Shown one piece after another: positions 31,091 through 42,143 of a DNA stretch of 64,000 nt; the stretch's first letter is position 1; each line of letters begins with the position of its first letter. Source of the DNA: Lactarius indigo (Eukaryota > Basidiomycota > Agaricomycetes > Russulales > Russulaceae); NCBI GenBank assembly GCA_025766275.1, contig JAFKAC010000086.1:181420-245419 (forward strand). The letters are read 5' to 3'. Made by a program: the position numbers and the translations under genes. The notes below the pieces were generated by a model. The model did not search any database and was not told where the DNA came from. It saw nothing but the letters and a program-made list of their open reading frames with translations.

Positions 31091-31521
31091 TAAGAACACG
31101 CTCGGCAAACCCACCACGAGCGTCACGGAGGCCGAGGTGCCACCAGATACCCCGTGAGATGGCGGAGCATGTGGGATACCGGCGGGACTCAGCGTGGACC
31201 CCCCAATTCTGATGAACACTAGCAGACGAGAGGCGGTATCTTGGGCTTCTGCTTACCATCGGAGAAACCTCTGGCGGCGGTTGGTCTCAATGCCCTAAGA
31301 GCACGATTGCGAACTTGGTTGTTGTTCTGTGGGAGTTTTCGTCAATGATGATGACCACTTAGATTGATTCTTCATTACTGTCGAGGAGAGTGTAGCCATT
31401 TCAGTTCAGGACAATCAAACAACTAAACGGCGAAAGCCTGTCATGATGAAAGCATTAGCCAATGGAATACGAAATGGATAAATGAGTCTTACCTTGTACA
31501 TTAGTCTCCGATGTAGTAGTC

Positions 31522-34500
31522 CTAAGAGGGGAATAAGTCAAATGGGATCAGATGGAATATGAATATTTCATTGCAATGAAAGAATAGGTTGCCGCTGTGG
31601 TCAACGACATCCATCACAAAGTAGTCGCCAGACATATTATCAAAGGTTCGAATGAGCGGCACACCACGCACAATTGACTGCGCAAAAAAGAACTCTGTTG
31701 ATGACTTGGAGCGGAGACGACGAAGCCTCAAATCGACATCCTTGGACCGTGGTTGGCTTGCGGCATCAAGGGGGTGCACCAGGCAAATAGGGAATGTATA
31801 CTCTGCGACTGAGGTGGTGAATATAAACAGAAGCTCTGCGGAAATGAACCCATTTGTTGTCTTAAGAATCATGAAATCGCGTCTCTCAAGGCCATGGAAT
31901 TGTGGGCTACAATATAGGTAGTCCAGGTATTGTTGCCAGTTGACCATCAATTCGTAACATACTTTCATCGACCTATATTCCGTGATCTTAAAAGGCTATG
32001 AGCCAAAATACCAGATTAGATGCGAAACTCACCTTGTCTTCAGCCTGAAATTCAACACGCATACAGCCTGGTGCAAAACTGAAGTTATACAAAGGCATTG
32101 TGTTAGTCAGCCATGTCACGAGCCTCACACGGAAGTTCCTGAAAGTCCTATCTTGAACCCCCCGGGCTTCAAGAGCCCCAAATATGACAGGAGACTGTCG
32201 CGATCGCAAAATAACAGCCCCGGCATCGAACGTCGACCTTCTCCCTCGACGTGATGGCCATCTTGTACTGGGGGTTCTACGGAGGAACCAATATGTTGTT
32301 CTTGAGTGCTCCCCAAAGTGTCACATCCAATGTCATCCTCGTTCGTCACCAGCTCACGTTTAGCCGCGTCGAGTTCGTCGATTTGTTTCCGAATCAGTGC
32401 CGCAACGAGCGAAATGTGTTCGTATTTTAAGATCTATGTTTGAGAGATCATCACAAATTGAATAGATAAAGATAAGGTATGCGACGAACCTGAGATGCAA
32501 CATGCTTGAAATTAGTCCGGTTTAAGTACAGCTTCCTGAGGAAGCCATGCATCTTCTCGTTTGGCTTCGTATTGTAGTTGTGTGAGGCACCTTTCGCTTT
32601 GATATCGTCGAAGCCATGGACCAACGCGTGCATCTTGGGGAAGTTCCAGTTTTTGGCTGTGGTTTTACTCTGTGGATCCTCCTCCAATGTAACACATAAT
32701 TCGGCATACTCCTGTCAAATAGATCAGTACCACTGGATCATCAAAAGAGATTGAGTACCTTCATGAGGGTCCCAAACCTCTCGAGTTCGCTCTGCCCAGC
32801 CAGAATCATCTCCTCCGTGTGTACCTCCAAAGATAGAAGTAAATCCAAGATGGAAAAACTTCGCAGGCAGAGTAGTAACTTCCACTCTTCTTTATCTTTG
32901 TCCGGCGGAAAAATATTGTGTGCAGCAAAGACCACAACCTGAGTTTGTCAGTTGACGAGATGAAGCCACATATAATTGACACACCTTGGATATATCCTCG
33001 TTCTTCCCACCGTCTGTGAAATCCACGTGCATCACTTCAGAAAAGTGATTTAGACCACGCCAGCGGGGCGTGAGATTGAACCTGAGGGAGTGGAGTGAAG
33101 TTAGCACTGGGATATTGACTTGGATGAGACGGGAAATAGTATATTACTGGTGTTCGAGTTTCGTTGCGGCAGCGCGCCCTATTATGGTATCCTTAAAGAG
33201 ACCCTTGAACCTCTTCCATAAATGATTCCTGAATATGCCATTATTGTTCGCATGAAGCCTGTCAAAGGATAATGCGCGATATGGGTCGGAATTGTTGACG
33301 TGCCAGAACACATTCTAGACCCACCGTTACACATAATTAATGGACAAAATAGTCATGAGACTCACATCAACATCATGAATCCCATATCTAGAAAAATGGT
33401 ACTCGCGATCGACACTCTTGTCGAGGGTTCTCCCTTCTTCAATAAGTTCCCGAATCCATTCCGTTGTCCTCAGTGGCCAAGTGTTTGAGATGTCAGCGAG
33501 CTGGTCGTCGGGGACGAAACAAATCGGGCAGGGCATTTTTCCATGAGCACCCCAGATTAGAGACATAACGCACCTAATACATTGGGGTCAGTCAATTCAG
33601 GCGGTGATAGAGAATAAAATACGTATTACTGTTCTTCATAGTCGGCGGATAATGTGATGATGCCAGGGAAAAATTGTTGTTGGGTGCCATCAACGCACTG
33701 AAGCCAGTAGCCCACCTTAGATTTGTCGACAATGGATTCGATTATGCAGTGAAATGCATGATGCCAGACCTTGCGTTTGAAGTTGGTGAATCCGGTTTTT
33801 CCAGAGCCCTCTGCGGTTTCCGGAATCTAGAATGGGTGTTACAATGCAACATCAGATACTTATTAACCAGAAAACTTACATCCGGCAACCACCTGACAAT
33901 GCGCCCACCGCCAACGCCGCTATTGCGATTCCGAATCTCAGCTGGTAGGTTCGTGCAGCGAGCGATCACTGGGTAGGCCTTTTCTGTGCCGAAGCTGGAC
34001 AGCTTCAACTTATCTGCATAGAGGATGAAGCATAACGGGTGCGCACCCTTGGGGATCCCGGACTGCAACGATAATTTGTTCAACAACAAAAAAGGTACAC
34101 TGACTCGACTGCTACAAGGGATAGATAGTAATATGTGTACTTGAAAGTTCCAGAACGAGTCCGCGGTCCAAGGCTCGTCGTATACACGAGAGATATTCTC
34201 CCCGTCGTGCTTAAAGACCTTCTGCGCGTCCCATTCAAAATATTGGTCCAATTGTGGGTCCATGATGAGGTCGACTGCCCAGTCCCATAGTGGACGATGA
34301 GGTACCTCAAATGTCCGATCCACACCATTGTAAGGGACTGAAATGTCGCGGAAATTAAACTAGACCTTGAAAAAATTAGTGACAAAACTTCAGTAGAATT
34401 CCTGGGCTTACAGCGGTCACTTGAAGCGATGCGCGCTCCCACGCACCCCGAATGTCCAAGTAATTTGAGAAGGTAAGTGTGCCCTTGCCCTCGATACAGA

Positions 34501-35178
34501 GTCTGACAACTTCAATGAGACGGTCAGTGCGATCCTTGTTCATCCCAGCCTCCATGAGAACCTCCGAGAACAGGAAGTCTTCGTGCGTTTTGAAGAACGG
34601 ACGCCATGGTTCGGCCTTAGGAAGACTGAGACGTTTGCATTTGCAGCTGTGATCGCCAGGACCTTGTGGTGCTCGTCCACTATTTGGATGGTATTCGATT
34701 GCAAATTTGGCGGGTCTCGCAGAAGGGCCAGTCGTTATTGTGACAGGAGGGGGTGTCTGTTCACGCACTAGGTAGGTGATCACATCAACCACTAGGTAGG
34801 AAGATCGAAATACTACGTACCTGATGTTTCAAAGCCCGCATCAAAGTCCATCGGGTCGGCAGCAATGAAGTCATAGGTTTGGGGTTCATCTGGAATGGCG
34901 ACACCCGGGGCTGAAAACTCTGAATCGTCGGTCAGTACATCAAATATGATATGGTGTGTCCATCACGTACCATCGTAACTTGCCTCTAGTGTGCGAAGTC
35001 TCCTCTCCCGGGTCTTCACGTACTTTATTTCCCCCTGGTGTTCCCTTCGTTCCCTCTCACATTTCTTGATGTGGGCTGGAAGATTCTGGGCGCGAAATGA
35101 AAGGCGACATAATTGACATTTCTTTGTCTTGCTCGGGGATTGACTTGCTTTTGGCATAAGTACGAGGGAGTAGAGCAA
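31522..35178 (-). mobile_element. Plavaka-type CACTA transposon, transposase gene
   Basis: Multi-exon minus-strand gene. ATG 35178 opens MPKASQSPSK and a Cys/His finger (CQLCRLSF ... HIKKC), with a GTACGTG donor near 34,972. Downstream exons contain EPWRPFFKTHEDFLFSEVLM and DIRGAWERAS (34,600-34,430), then VPHRPLWDWAVDLIMD (34,300), SGIPKGAHPLCFILYADKL (34,065) and CPICFVPDD (33,540). Later come LRRLRSKS- and VMDVVDHSG-type C-terminal blocks ending at 31522. This order fits Plavaka, a CACTA-related DNA transposon family described from Agaricomycetes, which cuts and reinserts its own DNA. Exons are joined by short introns and I saw no certain frameshift, so the gene may be complete. Terminal repeats were not located. 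Confidence 0.82.
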
Positions 35179-36146
35179 GGAGTAATATTAGGGATGGTGG
35201 GTGGTGTCGGAGAAAGTGACAATATATTTACATTTATTACATCAAGCGTGGGAGATCAACAAAGATCAATATTACGTCGAATAACACCAGCCAATATTGT
35301 CTCACCAGATCTCACCTCTCACCATTATTAATAATCGCTTCCACGCCGATGCAGCACCTGCCTGTGCTGTGTTTAATTGGACCATTGTAGGTGTGTGACT
35401 ATTCTTTTAATTGATTGTGATTACCCAACCTTCCATGTAATCATTTTAGATAATAAAGCTGGTCGTCTTCATGAGCACACAGAATTGACAATCTCATTGG
35501 GTACCAGGACAAGTTCGGGACTTCATCCAACGGCGCAAACCCAATGTTATTGTGATCGGGGTTTTTATGTGGCTACTACTAGGTTGTCTTCGCAAGTTTT
35601 GGGAAGCGATGCTAATACATCAGCTGGCTCAGAGGACAGAACCTTTGTCAACCCCAGTGACGTTCACTGGCACTGTATCACTACCACCTATGTCTCTGAC
35701 AAGGTCGCACACAAGTATCAGCACAGCAACCGTGTGGCCAATGAACTCACATCCTTTTCCCCTATCATCAGGTACGCTGCCTTGAGTCCAGACATTACTA
35801 AGATCGCTTTCATAGTTTTGGTGTCAACATCAATCGTGCCGTAGTAATAAGTTATTACTATCAACACCCCCTTCGCTATTACATTCATTCTGGGTTGGAC
35901 CATTCCTCGGACTGAGCTGATGTCTCAACTGGGAACAGGAGCCAGATATCAATGCAAGTTACATCTATTAATAATACTTGTGCGCTGCACCCCCGATCTC
36001 TGTTTACCAGGTGGTTTTGTATGTGGACAATGGACAGGGACTCTTGGCTTGAAAATTTTTATTCCGGGGTCGAGAGTCCATTATAAGGATTATAAGGTAG
36101 TCACACAACTGATCCACTGATCTCCATCCCCCTCTTACAATTTTTT
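35179..36146. other. Plavaka flank and unassigned plus-strand ORF
   Basis: AT-rich sequence upstream of the Plavaka start (35,220-35,340) is followed by a plus-strand open stretch 35377-35844 (contains VATTRLSSQVLGSDANTS and VHWHCITTTYVSDKVAH). No domain recognised. It may be 5' sequence of the next gene or a decayed exon. Confidence 0.3.
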
Positions 36147-37751
36147 ATGGCTTCCGATGACAATGATTCGTCCTCTTCACAACGTGGTCCCTTCAATTCA
36201 GATCTAGAAGATGAGGTCAATTCGGTGCTGTTGCCATCTACAGTGTCGACACTTCCACCCAACCTTTTGAATCAGCAATTGCATGAGGTCACTCATCTCA
36301 TTCTTGTGTCATTTCTTACGCTAATTTGACTCACCTCTACTAGATGCTCAAAGCCAGCCAGATTCATCAGCAAATGCTCGGCAATGAGTTGAAGGCACTA
36401 AGAATTGACTATGAAGAACTGGAAGAGGTGAACAACTTGAAGTCCACAAAAACCTCAAGAGCTGCGAGGGGGTCATTGGAGGGGGAGTCGAGGGAGATAT
36501 CACTTGCCAGGGGTAGGTTTTCCATAGTCGGTGAGCTCTGGGTTAAAAAAACCACGCTCGGAATCCCTTTCCCTGAACACCTTGACCCACTCGATCCCTC
36601 ACACTACAATGATCCTGCTGGTGGTTCTGAAGCACGTGGTGTAATCACCGAGTTGTACAGGGACCTTAAGCCACATCTCTGGCTGGCACTTGTGGACCCT
36701 GATCAAAGCATGATGTTCAAGAACATTGTAAGTTTTCAAATTTTCTCCTGGCACATCTGATTAATTTGCTGCGGTGTAGTTTCTCAAGCAATTGGATCAA
36801 GAATGTGCAAATTCAGCACATGCAGTGCGCCCCTATGTGCCCTGTTTCTTCGACGGCCTCAACCTCAGCTCGGCTCTGTTTGCCAGGAACTTTGATCGCA
36901 TGACTTCTCCAGAGCTTCAAAAGCTCCTTGGAAGCCCAGCAAAACCCAGCATGACATATGCACCCTTTCCACGGCTCATTTTCCCCAACTATGATGTCAG
37001 CAGCCACCGCCCATACTGGTCTATGGTACTTGTAAAAGTGCATATGATGGCCTGAGTTTCATAGCCATATAAACCACTGACACATTTTTTTTAGTTCCTT
37101 AAACTCATTTTTTATGGGCCCTCATCAATCGATGGTGAGGCCACTGCAAAACGCTTGACAAAGGGAGTGATCTGGGGTGTCAATTTGGCCACTCCTGGAA
37201 TGATTGCAATGGCAGCCACCCTGGTAAGTAATGAGTGTTTGGATCTAGTGTCTTCCTTTGCTAACTTGATAATGTAGCTCACGTATGTGTGCAGCCCGGA
37301 CCAATCTTTTTCAGAGAGGACATTGGGGCCAAGCCACATTCCATGGGGGCAGTGTTTTAACTGCCATAAATGTGCTATCCTTAGTTTTCCTGCTACGCAT
37401 TGCAAAGACCTACTTTCCTGGTACGACAAGGTACTCTTTGGGAAGGATCCAGATTCTACAGAGTTGTCATCATCAGATAATTCGGGGCCTAGCACATGCA
37501 ACGGCTATGCCAATGACTCAGACATCACAGACCTAGTCAGTTGTCTCGGCCAAGCGAAAGTTCACTCTCCAGCAATTCAACCCAACCCACTACCATTGAC
37601 AGTCCCTCGTAGCCCGTCCCCTGCCCCATCTTCTGGCCAGATGGAGCGGCCTGAGCCTGAGAAAGTTGCAGAGGCTAATGAGCCACAGAATGTGGTGCAG
37701 ACTAACAAGCCCACCACTCACAAGCCGAGGAGGAAAAATACCAAGAAATGA
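36147..37751 (+). CDS. DUF6698-family protein, five exons, apparently intact
   Basis: ATG 36147 opens MASDDNDSSSSQRG. Proposed exons are 36147-36288, 36344-36727, 36780-37026, 37095-37223 and 37278-37751, all with GT...AG introns and consistent phase. Landmarks are LKASQIHQQMLGNEL (start of exon 2), WVKKTTLGIPFPEH, RDLKPHLW, then FLKLIFYGPSSIDG and GVIWGVNLATPGMIA. The block around FYGPSS is typical of the DUF6698 family, known from Agaricomycetes and of unknown function. The last exon holds a Cys/His-containing stretch (CFNCHKCAIL) and a Pro/Ser-rich basic tail ending RRKNTKK, which could bind nucleic acid. It lies next to the Plavaka element, transcribed divergently. Whether it is mobile-element cargo or a host gene is open. 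Confidence 0.62.
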
Positions 37752-38214
37752 TACTAGCATAGATACATTCATGTTCTTCTTTCCCTACGACGTCCCTATA
37801 TTTTTTGAATCGACAACGATTGATTTCTTTCTGGAAATGGTTAGTTTTCTGGTCATGTGATCAGAAAGTTGGAATTGAGACGTCTGAGTCGCATCTGTTC
37901 TCTTTCTCTTATTACCTTAATCACCATTGACACTCCCGTCCTCTTCTCCAGCCTCACCATTGACGTCAACTCCCCCCGTCAATGGTCTGGCGTCCAGCAT
38001 CTTATCCAAGCTACCTTCTGAATCCCCATGCTGGACTTGGAGCACATGATACAATGTAAGCTTGTTGCTTTGCCATTGACACCCCTCTAGAGCTATACTG
38101 TCAATGTTTGCGGCCTCATCTCTTGGGACATGCACATCGACTGGGTCTTGACATGAACATTTCCAGTTTTTAATCTCCTTGCTAAACCTACCGTGAAATT
38201 AGTTTTACTGACTA
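37752..38214. other. No gene recognised between DUF6698 gene and shugoshin fragment
   Basis: No plus-strand continuation of shugoshin could be read here. A minus-strand open stretch (38135-37917) has no motif. AATCGACAACG- and polypyrimidine-rich sequence follows the DUF6698 stop. Confidence 0.3.
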
Positions 38215-38790
38215 GTCGTCCCCCTGGACCCTCCCCCCAGATCAAGACCGCCAACGACCGCAGCCAGATACAGATTTGGATATGCTGTCATCTGTGCTCA
38301 CTTACAGCTCGACCTGCCCGCCATCATTGACACCTGGCACTACACCAGCACCGTCACACCTACCTACACCACACAATTCAAGTCTGCCACCAATACCCCT
38401 CCCAACTGCCAACGCTGAGGGCTCAACAACAGGTCGCATGCACAAGAGTGTCAACTACGCCAAGCCAAAGCTCAACACGTGCGTTATCCCATCACACCCC
38501 TCAGCTTTCCTGACTCCTTATAACAGAAAGATGCACAAATCTGACCTGTAACCGTGCCCACAGACATCCCCACAGTCACGGAGTGGTGGCATAAATCGCA
38601 CCCGTGCCTGCCTGTGGACGACGATGAGGAGAGCGATGGCACACAGGCAGATGAGGAGCCTCTCACGGGATCAAGGGTGCGTGCGGGCCTGGTGAATGTT
38701 GATGTGCATTGGCGGAGTGTGGTAGTCACCACCTCGTGGTGGTCTCTGATTGAGGTCAACAAGGGTCGACGACACAGCATGCTCGTGTGA
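38215..38790 (+). pseudogene. Shugoshin C-terminal fragment
   Basis: A Pro/Ser/Thr-rich stretch (38,240-38,440) leads to HKSVNYAKPKLNT. A 48-nt intron (GTGCGT...AACAG, about 38,480-38,528) then restores KMHKSD. This is the shugoshin C-terminal signature (S-V-N-Y-x-x-P-x-L-N-T-K-M/L-x-K). In shugoshins this basic motif binds histone H2A near centromeres, and the protein guards centromeric cohesin. One missing base then produces TAA at 38549-38551. In the shifted frame an acidic tail follows (VDDDEESDGTQADEE), ending GRRHSMLV and TGA at 38790. Trp at several sites where Arg is expected fits CpG decay. The N-terminal coiled coil is not present. Confidence 0.68.
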
Positions 38791-39679
38791 TGAAAGGAAA
38801 CACTCTCCCCATCACAAGCCAGGTACAGTCTCACAAGCTTCCGGTCACCTTCAGCTGCCATTGCTAATGGCGCTCCCGATACCTCGACACTGTCCACAGG
38901 TCACGCGAGCTATCATGTCACCATCACCTCCAATCCTCATTAGACATTCCCTACAACACAGCATCAGGGTACATGCAAGCCACCACGACCGCATGTGTCT
39001 AATAATCATTGTGTGTAGTTTGATGGGAGATTAATAAAAGGGGATTAGAATATAAGACGAAAATAATAATAGTTTGAATATTGGTAAGAGAATAAGAAGG
39101 AAGATAAGACAGGCAATAAGAAAGAAGATAATTACAGTATTCTTATAATGTATATTATATTTATAATGTCTATTATAATCTTATTGTGATTTATAATCAG
39201 GTGATCGATCTGGTAATACCACGTGTTCCTTTTAATAAATTCCGAGGCCTTATGATTGATTATAATGCAACTGACAGATCTGACAAGCGAATTATAAAGT
39301 TGTTTATAAGAACTCACGATCTCTTAGATGAGTTATAAGGTTTGGGTGACATTATATCACATTATGTCATTATAATTTATTATAAACTGCTGCCCGAATT
39401 TTGTGACAATGTCACATGTCACAACCCAACTGTCATCTCATATCAGACCCCTTTCACATTACATCCTTGACCCACTTTTCAGGAGTTTTTGGACACCTCC
39501 GACACCATCCCCATGAGTTTCCTAACAGTCCAAACAACTCACCCCTGAAATTCCCAGTGGTGATGAAAACCTTTATAAGTCTTGATACTAACTATATGTA
39601 CATTTTAATCTGCTCTAGGAACCGGACTTCCACATTTCTGCAAAAGAGACTAGTTGGAACCTCCATTGTTTGTTCTGCC
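38791..39679. repeat. AT-rich tract with TTATAA-type motifs and flanks
   Basis: 39,040-39,400 is AT-rich with many TTATAAT/ATTATAA words and resembles 29,070-29,345. The flanks (38,791-39,040 and 39,400-39,680) hold no supportable gene. Confidence 0.4.
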
Positions 39680-40030
39680 TCACACAGTTAAAGCGTAGTT
39701 TCCCTGCATCTTGAGAAATGTTTGGTCTCTCAGAAGATTCTGGAGTATGAGATTTCCCTTCAAGCACTCAAGGAGTGGATGCATGCCATAGAAAAGGGCA
39801 TAGTCAGCGATGCTGTTACAGTTGGTGGAGATTGGCGTCCTATCCCTGATATTCCAGATCACATGGCCTCCATTTTCTCAGAGGTTAGCCCTAACTTATT
39901 CTTCACGATACACATCACCTGACATACATTGACAGGACGACGGCACTGGTGGATGCTTAGAGGGCTACACTCCTTGCGAAGAACAGGAGACTGAACAGAG
40001 ACTGAACAGAGATTTCATTATGTGTAAGCA
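39680..40030 (+). pseudogene. Exon-like remnant of unknown gene
   Basis: An open stretch 39,722-39,880 (LEYEISLQALKEWMHAIEKG, then DWRPIPDIPDHMASIF) ends at a plausible GTTAGC...TTGACAG intron (39,883-39,934), followed by DDGTGGCLEGYTPCEEQE. The splice signals and style look like a real gene, but I cannot name the family and found no further exon. Confidence 0.28.
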
Positions 40031-40189
40031 GTCTTATGTCATTTCAATTTGTTATTCCGGCTAATTTCCTTTTGTAGGGTTGACAGATATAGAGATACGA
40101 GGCCTTCCCAGAACATGGTTGCATTAAATCTGAATATGTACGAATGTTACTGTCGGCCTAGGTATAACATGGCATCGAAGTCTCAATGT

Positions 40190-40715
40190 GCCTCGGCAGC
40201 AAGATGTCAAGCCATTTTGTATCTCAATATTAGATTGCTCACACTGAACGCAGTCAGTAACTTCTGGCTTAGTCGGTTGCCTCGTGTACTCACCTGAGTG
40301 ACAATGCATCTCCTTTGTGTGTGGTGTGAAGGATTGTTACTGACGGGTGTCAGCAATGGGACGCACAGTTATTCGTGTTTGAAGCAGCAGGGATGTCAAC
40401 CTCAAATCCTTGCAGTCAATCGCTGGACTGTTCCCTTGTCACCCCTCCCAATCTGCCGACACGATTTGGACACTTTTGCTTGCCCATCCTCATCACTTCT
40501 ATGGCGTTGCTAGTCCTGTCCGCTGAGACTTGAGCTGATTTGCTTGCTCCAAGTGACCCTATCATGAACACAGTGAAGTGGGGTGTATTCAGTTCATTGC
40601 CCATTGTACCTGGATAGGTGATTCGTGCCCATCGGGTCTGCTGCAGCGAAGATGTCAAGCCATCTTGTATTGCTCACACTGAACAATAACTTCGAGCCCA
40701 GTTGGTTGATTGCCC
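40190..40715. repeat. Two diverged copies of an 80-bp block, 440 bp apart
   Basis: GATGTCAAGCCATTTTGTAT followed by TTGCTCACACTGAAC at 40,203-40,252 recurs as GATGTCAAGCCATCTTGTAT and TTGCTCACACTGAAC at 40,649-40,684, with related sequence after each. No coding role seen. Confidence 0.5.
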
Positions 40716-42143
40716 GCAGCCAACGCCCAGCGGTCTCCACACAGCAGATAGTGAGTTGGGATATTTTTGGCATAGATTATATACTACTGACACAACACTG
40801 TTTTATGAGGATATCTAGACCTTTTCATTGTCCCTCTGTGCCACTGGCCCTCCATGAGGAAATGCGACCTGAATCTGTTGCAAAGGGCGGTCAAAAATGA
40901 GGCTTGCCCTGGCAAACCCACTGAAACGCGCGTCGATCATCATTTCCGCTCGGAGGGGTCATTGTTGCATCTGTGGAAGGGTGAACGGTGTGCGATAACA
41001 GAAATCTTAAAAAACTCACCCAGTTTTCAACCGGTACAATCACAGCTCTTTTGAACCAACTGCAAAGCTGATAAACCACGCTGAACGAATCGAAAAGCCA
41101 TCTAAGCGAAGTAAACTATTTTTTTTTGTTCAATTGAATGTGGGACTCACCATGAGATTGTAGGAAAGGTGTTGAATGTCGTTGATGTGGAGTGGAGTTG
41201 GGTCAGTACTACCGGTTCTGGTGGCGCTGCGTCGGGGACCGCGTTTGATGACACATCGTCCTCGAGAATGCTGTCGCCCTGAAGAAAGGGCGCCGCGCCC
41301 CCACTCCTCAAGTGTACGCTTTTTTGTTGATACTTTCCCGTGTTTTGAAACTTTTTTTCAACTCAAGGCGAATGTTTTCTTTTTCATTTTTTGAATCGAT
41401 TTCCGTGCATCTTGGAGTACAATTTTTATGTATGCATAGAACTTGCTCATGTCAATTGAATGTCCCCATTTGCATGCATCTTCGATACAGGCCTCTCACT
41501 TATGTGAAGCAATTTGTTGGGTTCCGGGGCTTTTTCTTTTTTTCTTTTTTGGTTTGAACAACCTTAGTACGAAAATAAAAAATTTGATCATACAGAAAGC
41601 AGTTCCAAAGCGTTCAGAGCGTTCAAAAAGCGTTCAAACGCTAAGCGATGTCTATTGATAGTACATGGATCCAGAGGCTAGATCTAGACCGACATATTAG
41701 ATAATCGTAATAGGACTCCGCATCTAATCTCTACAGTACATAATACAAGACCGGTATTCAGCTCCATACAGAGAGAAATTTAAGAGAGGTATCGTGGGCT
41801 GAGCCTCATGCGGAATAGGTAATAGCCGAGAAAAATAACTAGGCTAGTGAGTCACCTCACCAGAGGAAACCGGGAAAACAGAAGAGTGTAAAGGGCGTGA
41901 AGAGAACGGCAGAGGAGTTATCATATAGGCAGAGACGTACTAAGGTCCTCGCAGAGGAGCTGCCTTGTGGCAGGGTCTTGGGCTTGCGGTCTTGAAGCTG
42001 CGCCGGTAGATTGGAGGAAGAGACATAGGGTAGAAGCGAGTTGGAAATGGTAAATGACACCAAAGATGAGGGCGCGTTACCATTTCATCGGATGTCAGAC
42101 GTTAAGAGTCTGTACACGTGATCAAACGAGACACATTGCTGAA
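40716..42143. other. No gene recognised; 3' flank of the gene at 42,144
   Basis: Mostly short frames without motifs. Near 41,605-41,645 there are short GCGTTCA repeats, and near 41,100-41,600 poly-T tracts. The part after 41,750 is probably 3' untranslated sequence of the minus-strand gene. Confidence 0.3.

Noticed and set aside
36792..37055. Separate small ORF inside the DUF6698 gene
   Set aside because: It is exon 3 read through its donor site into the intron, not an independent gene.
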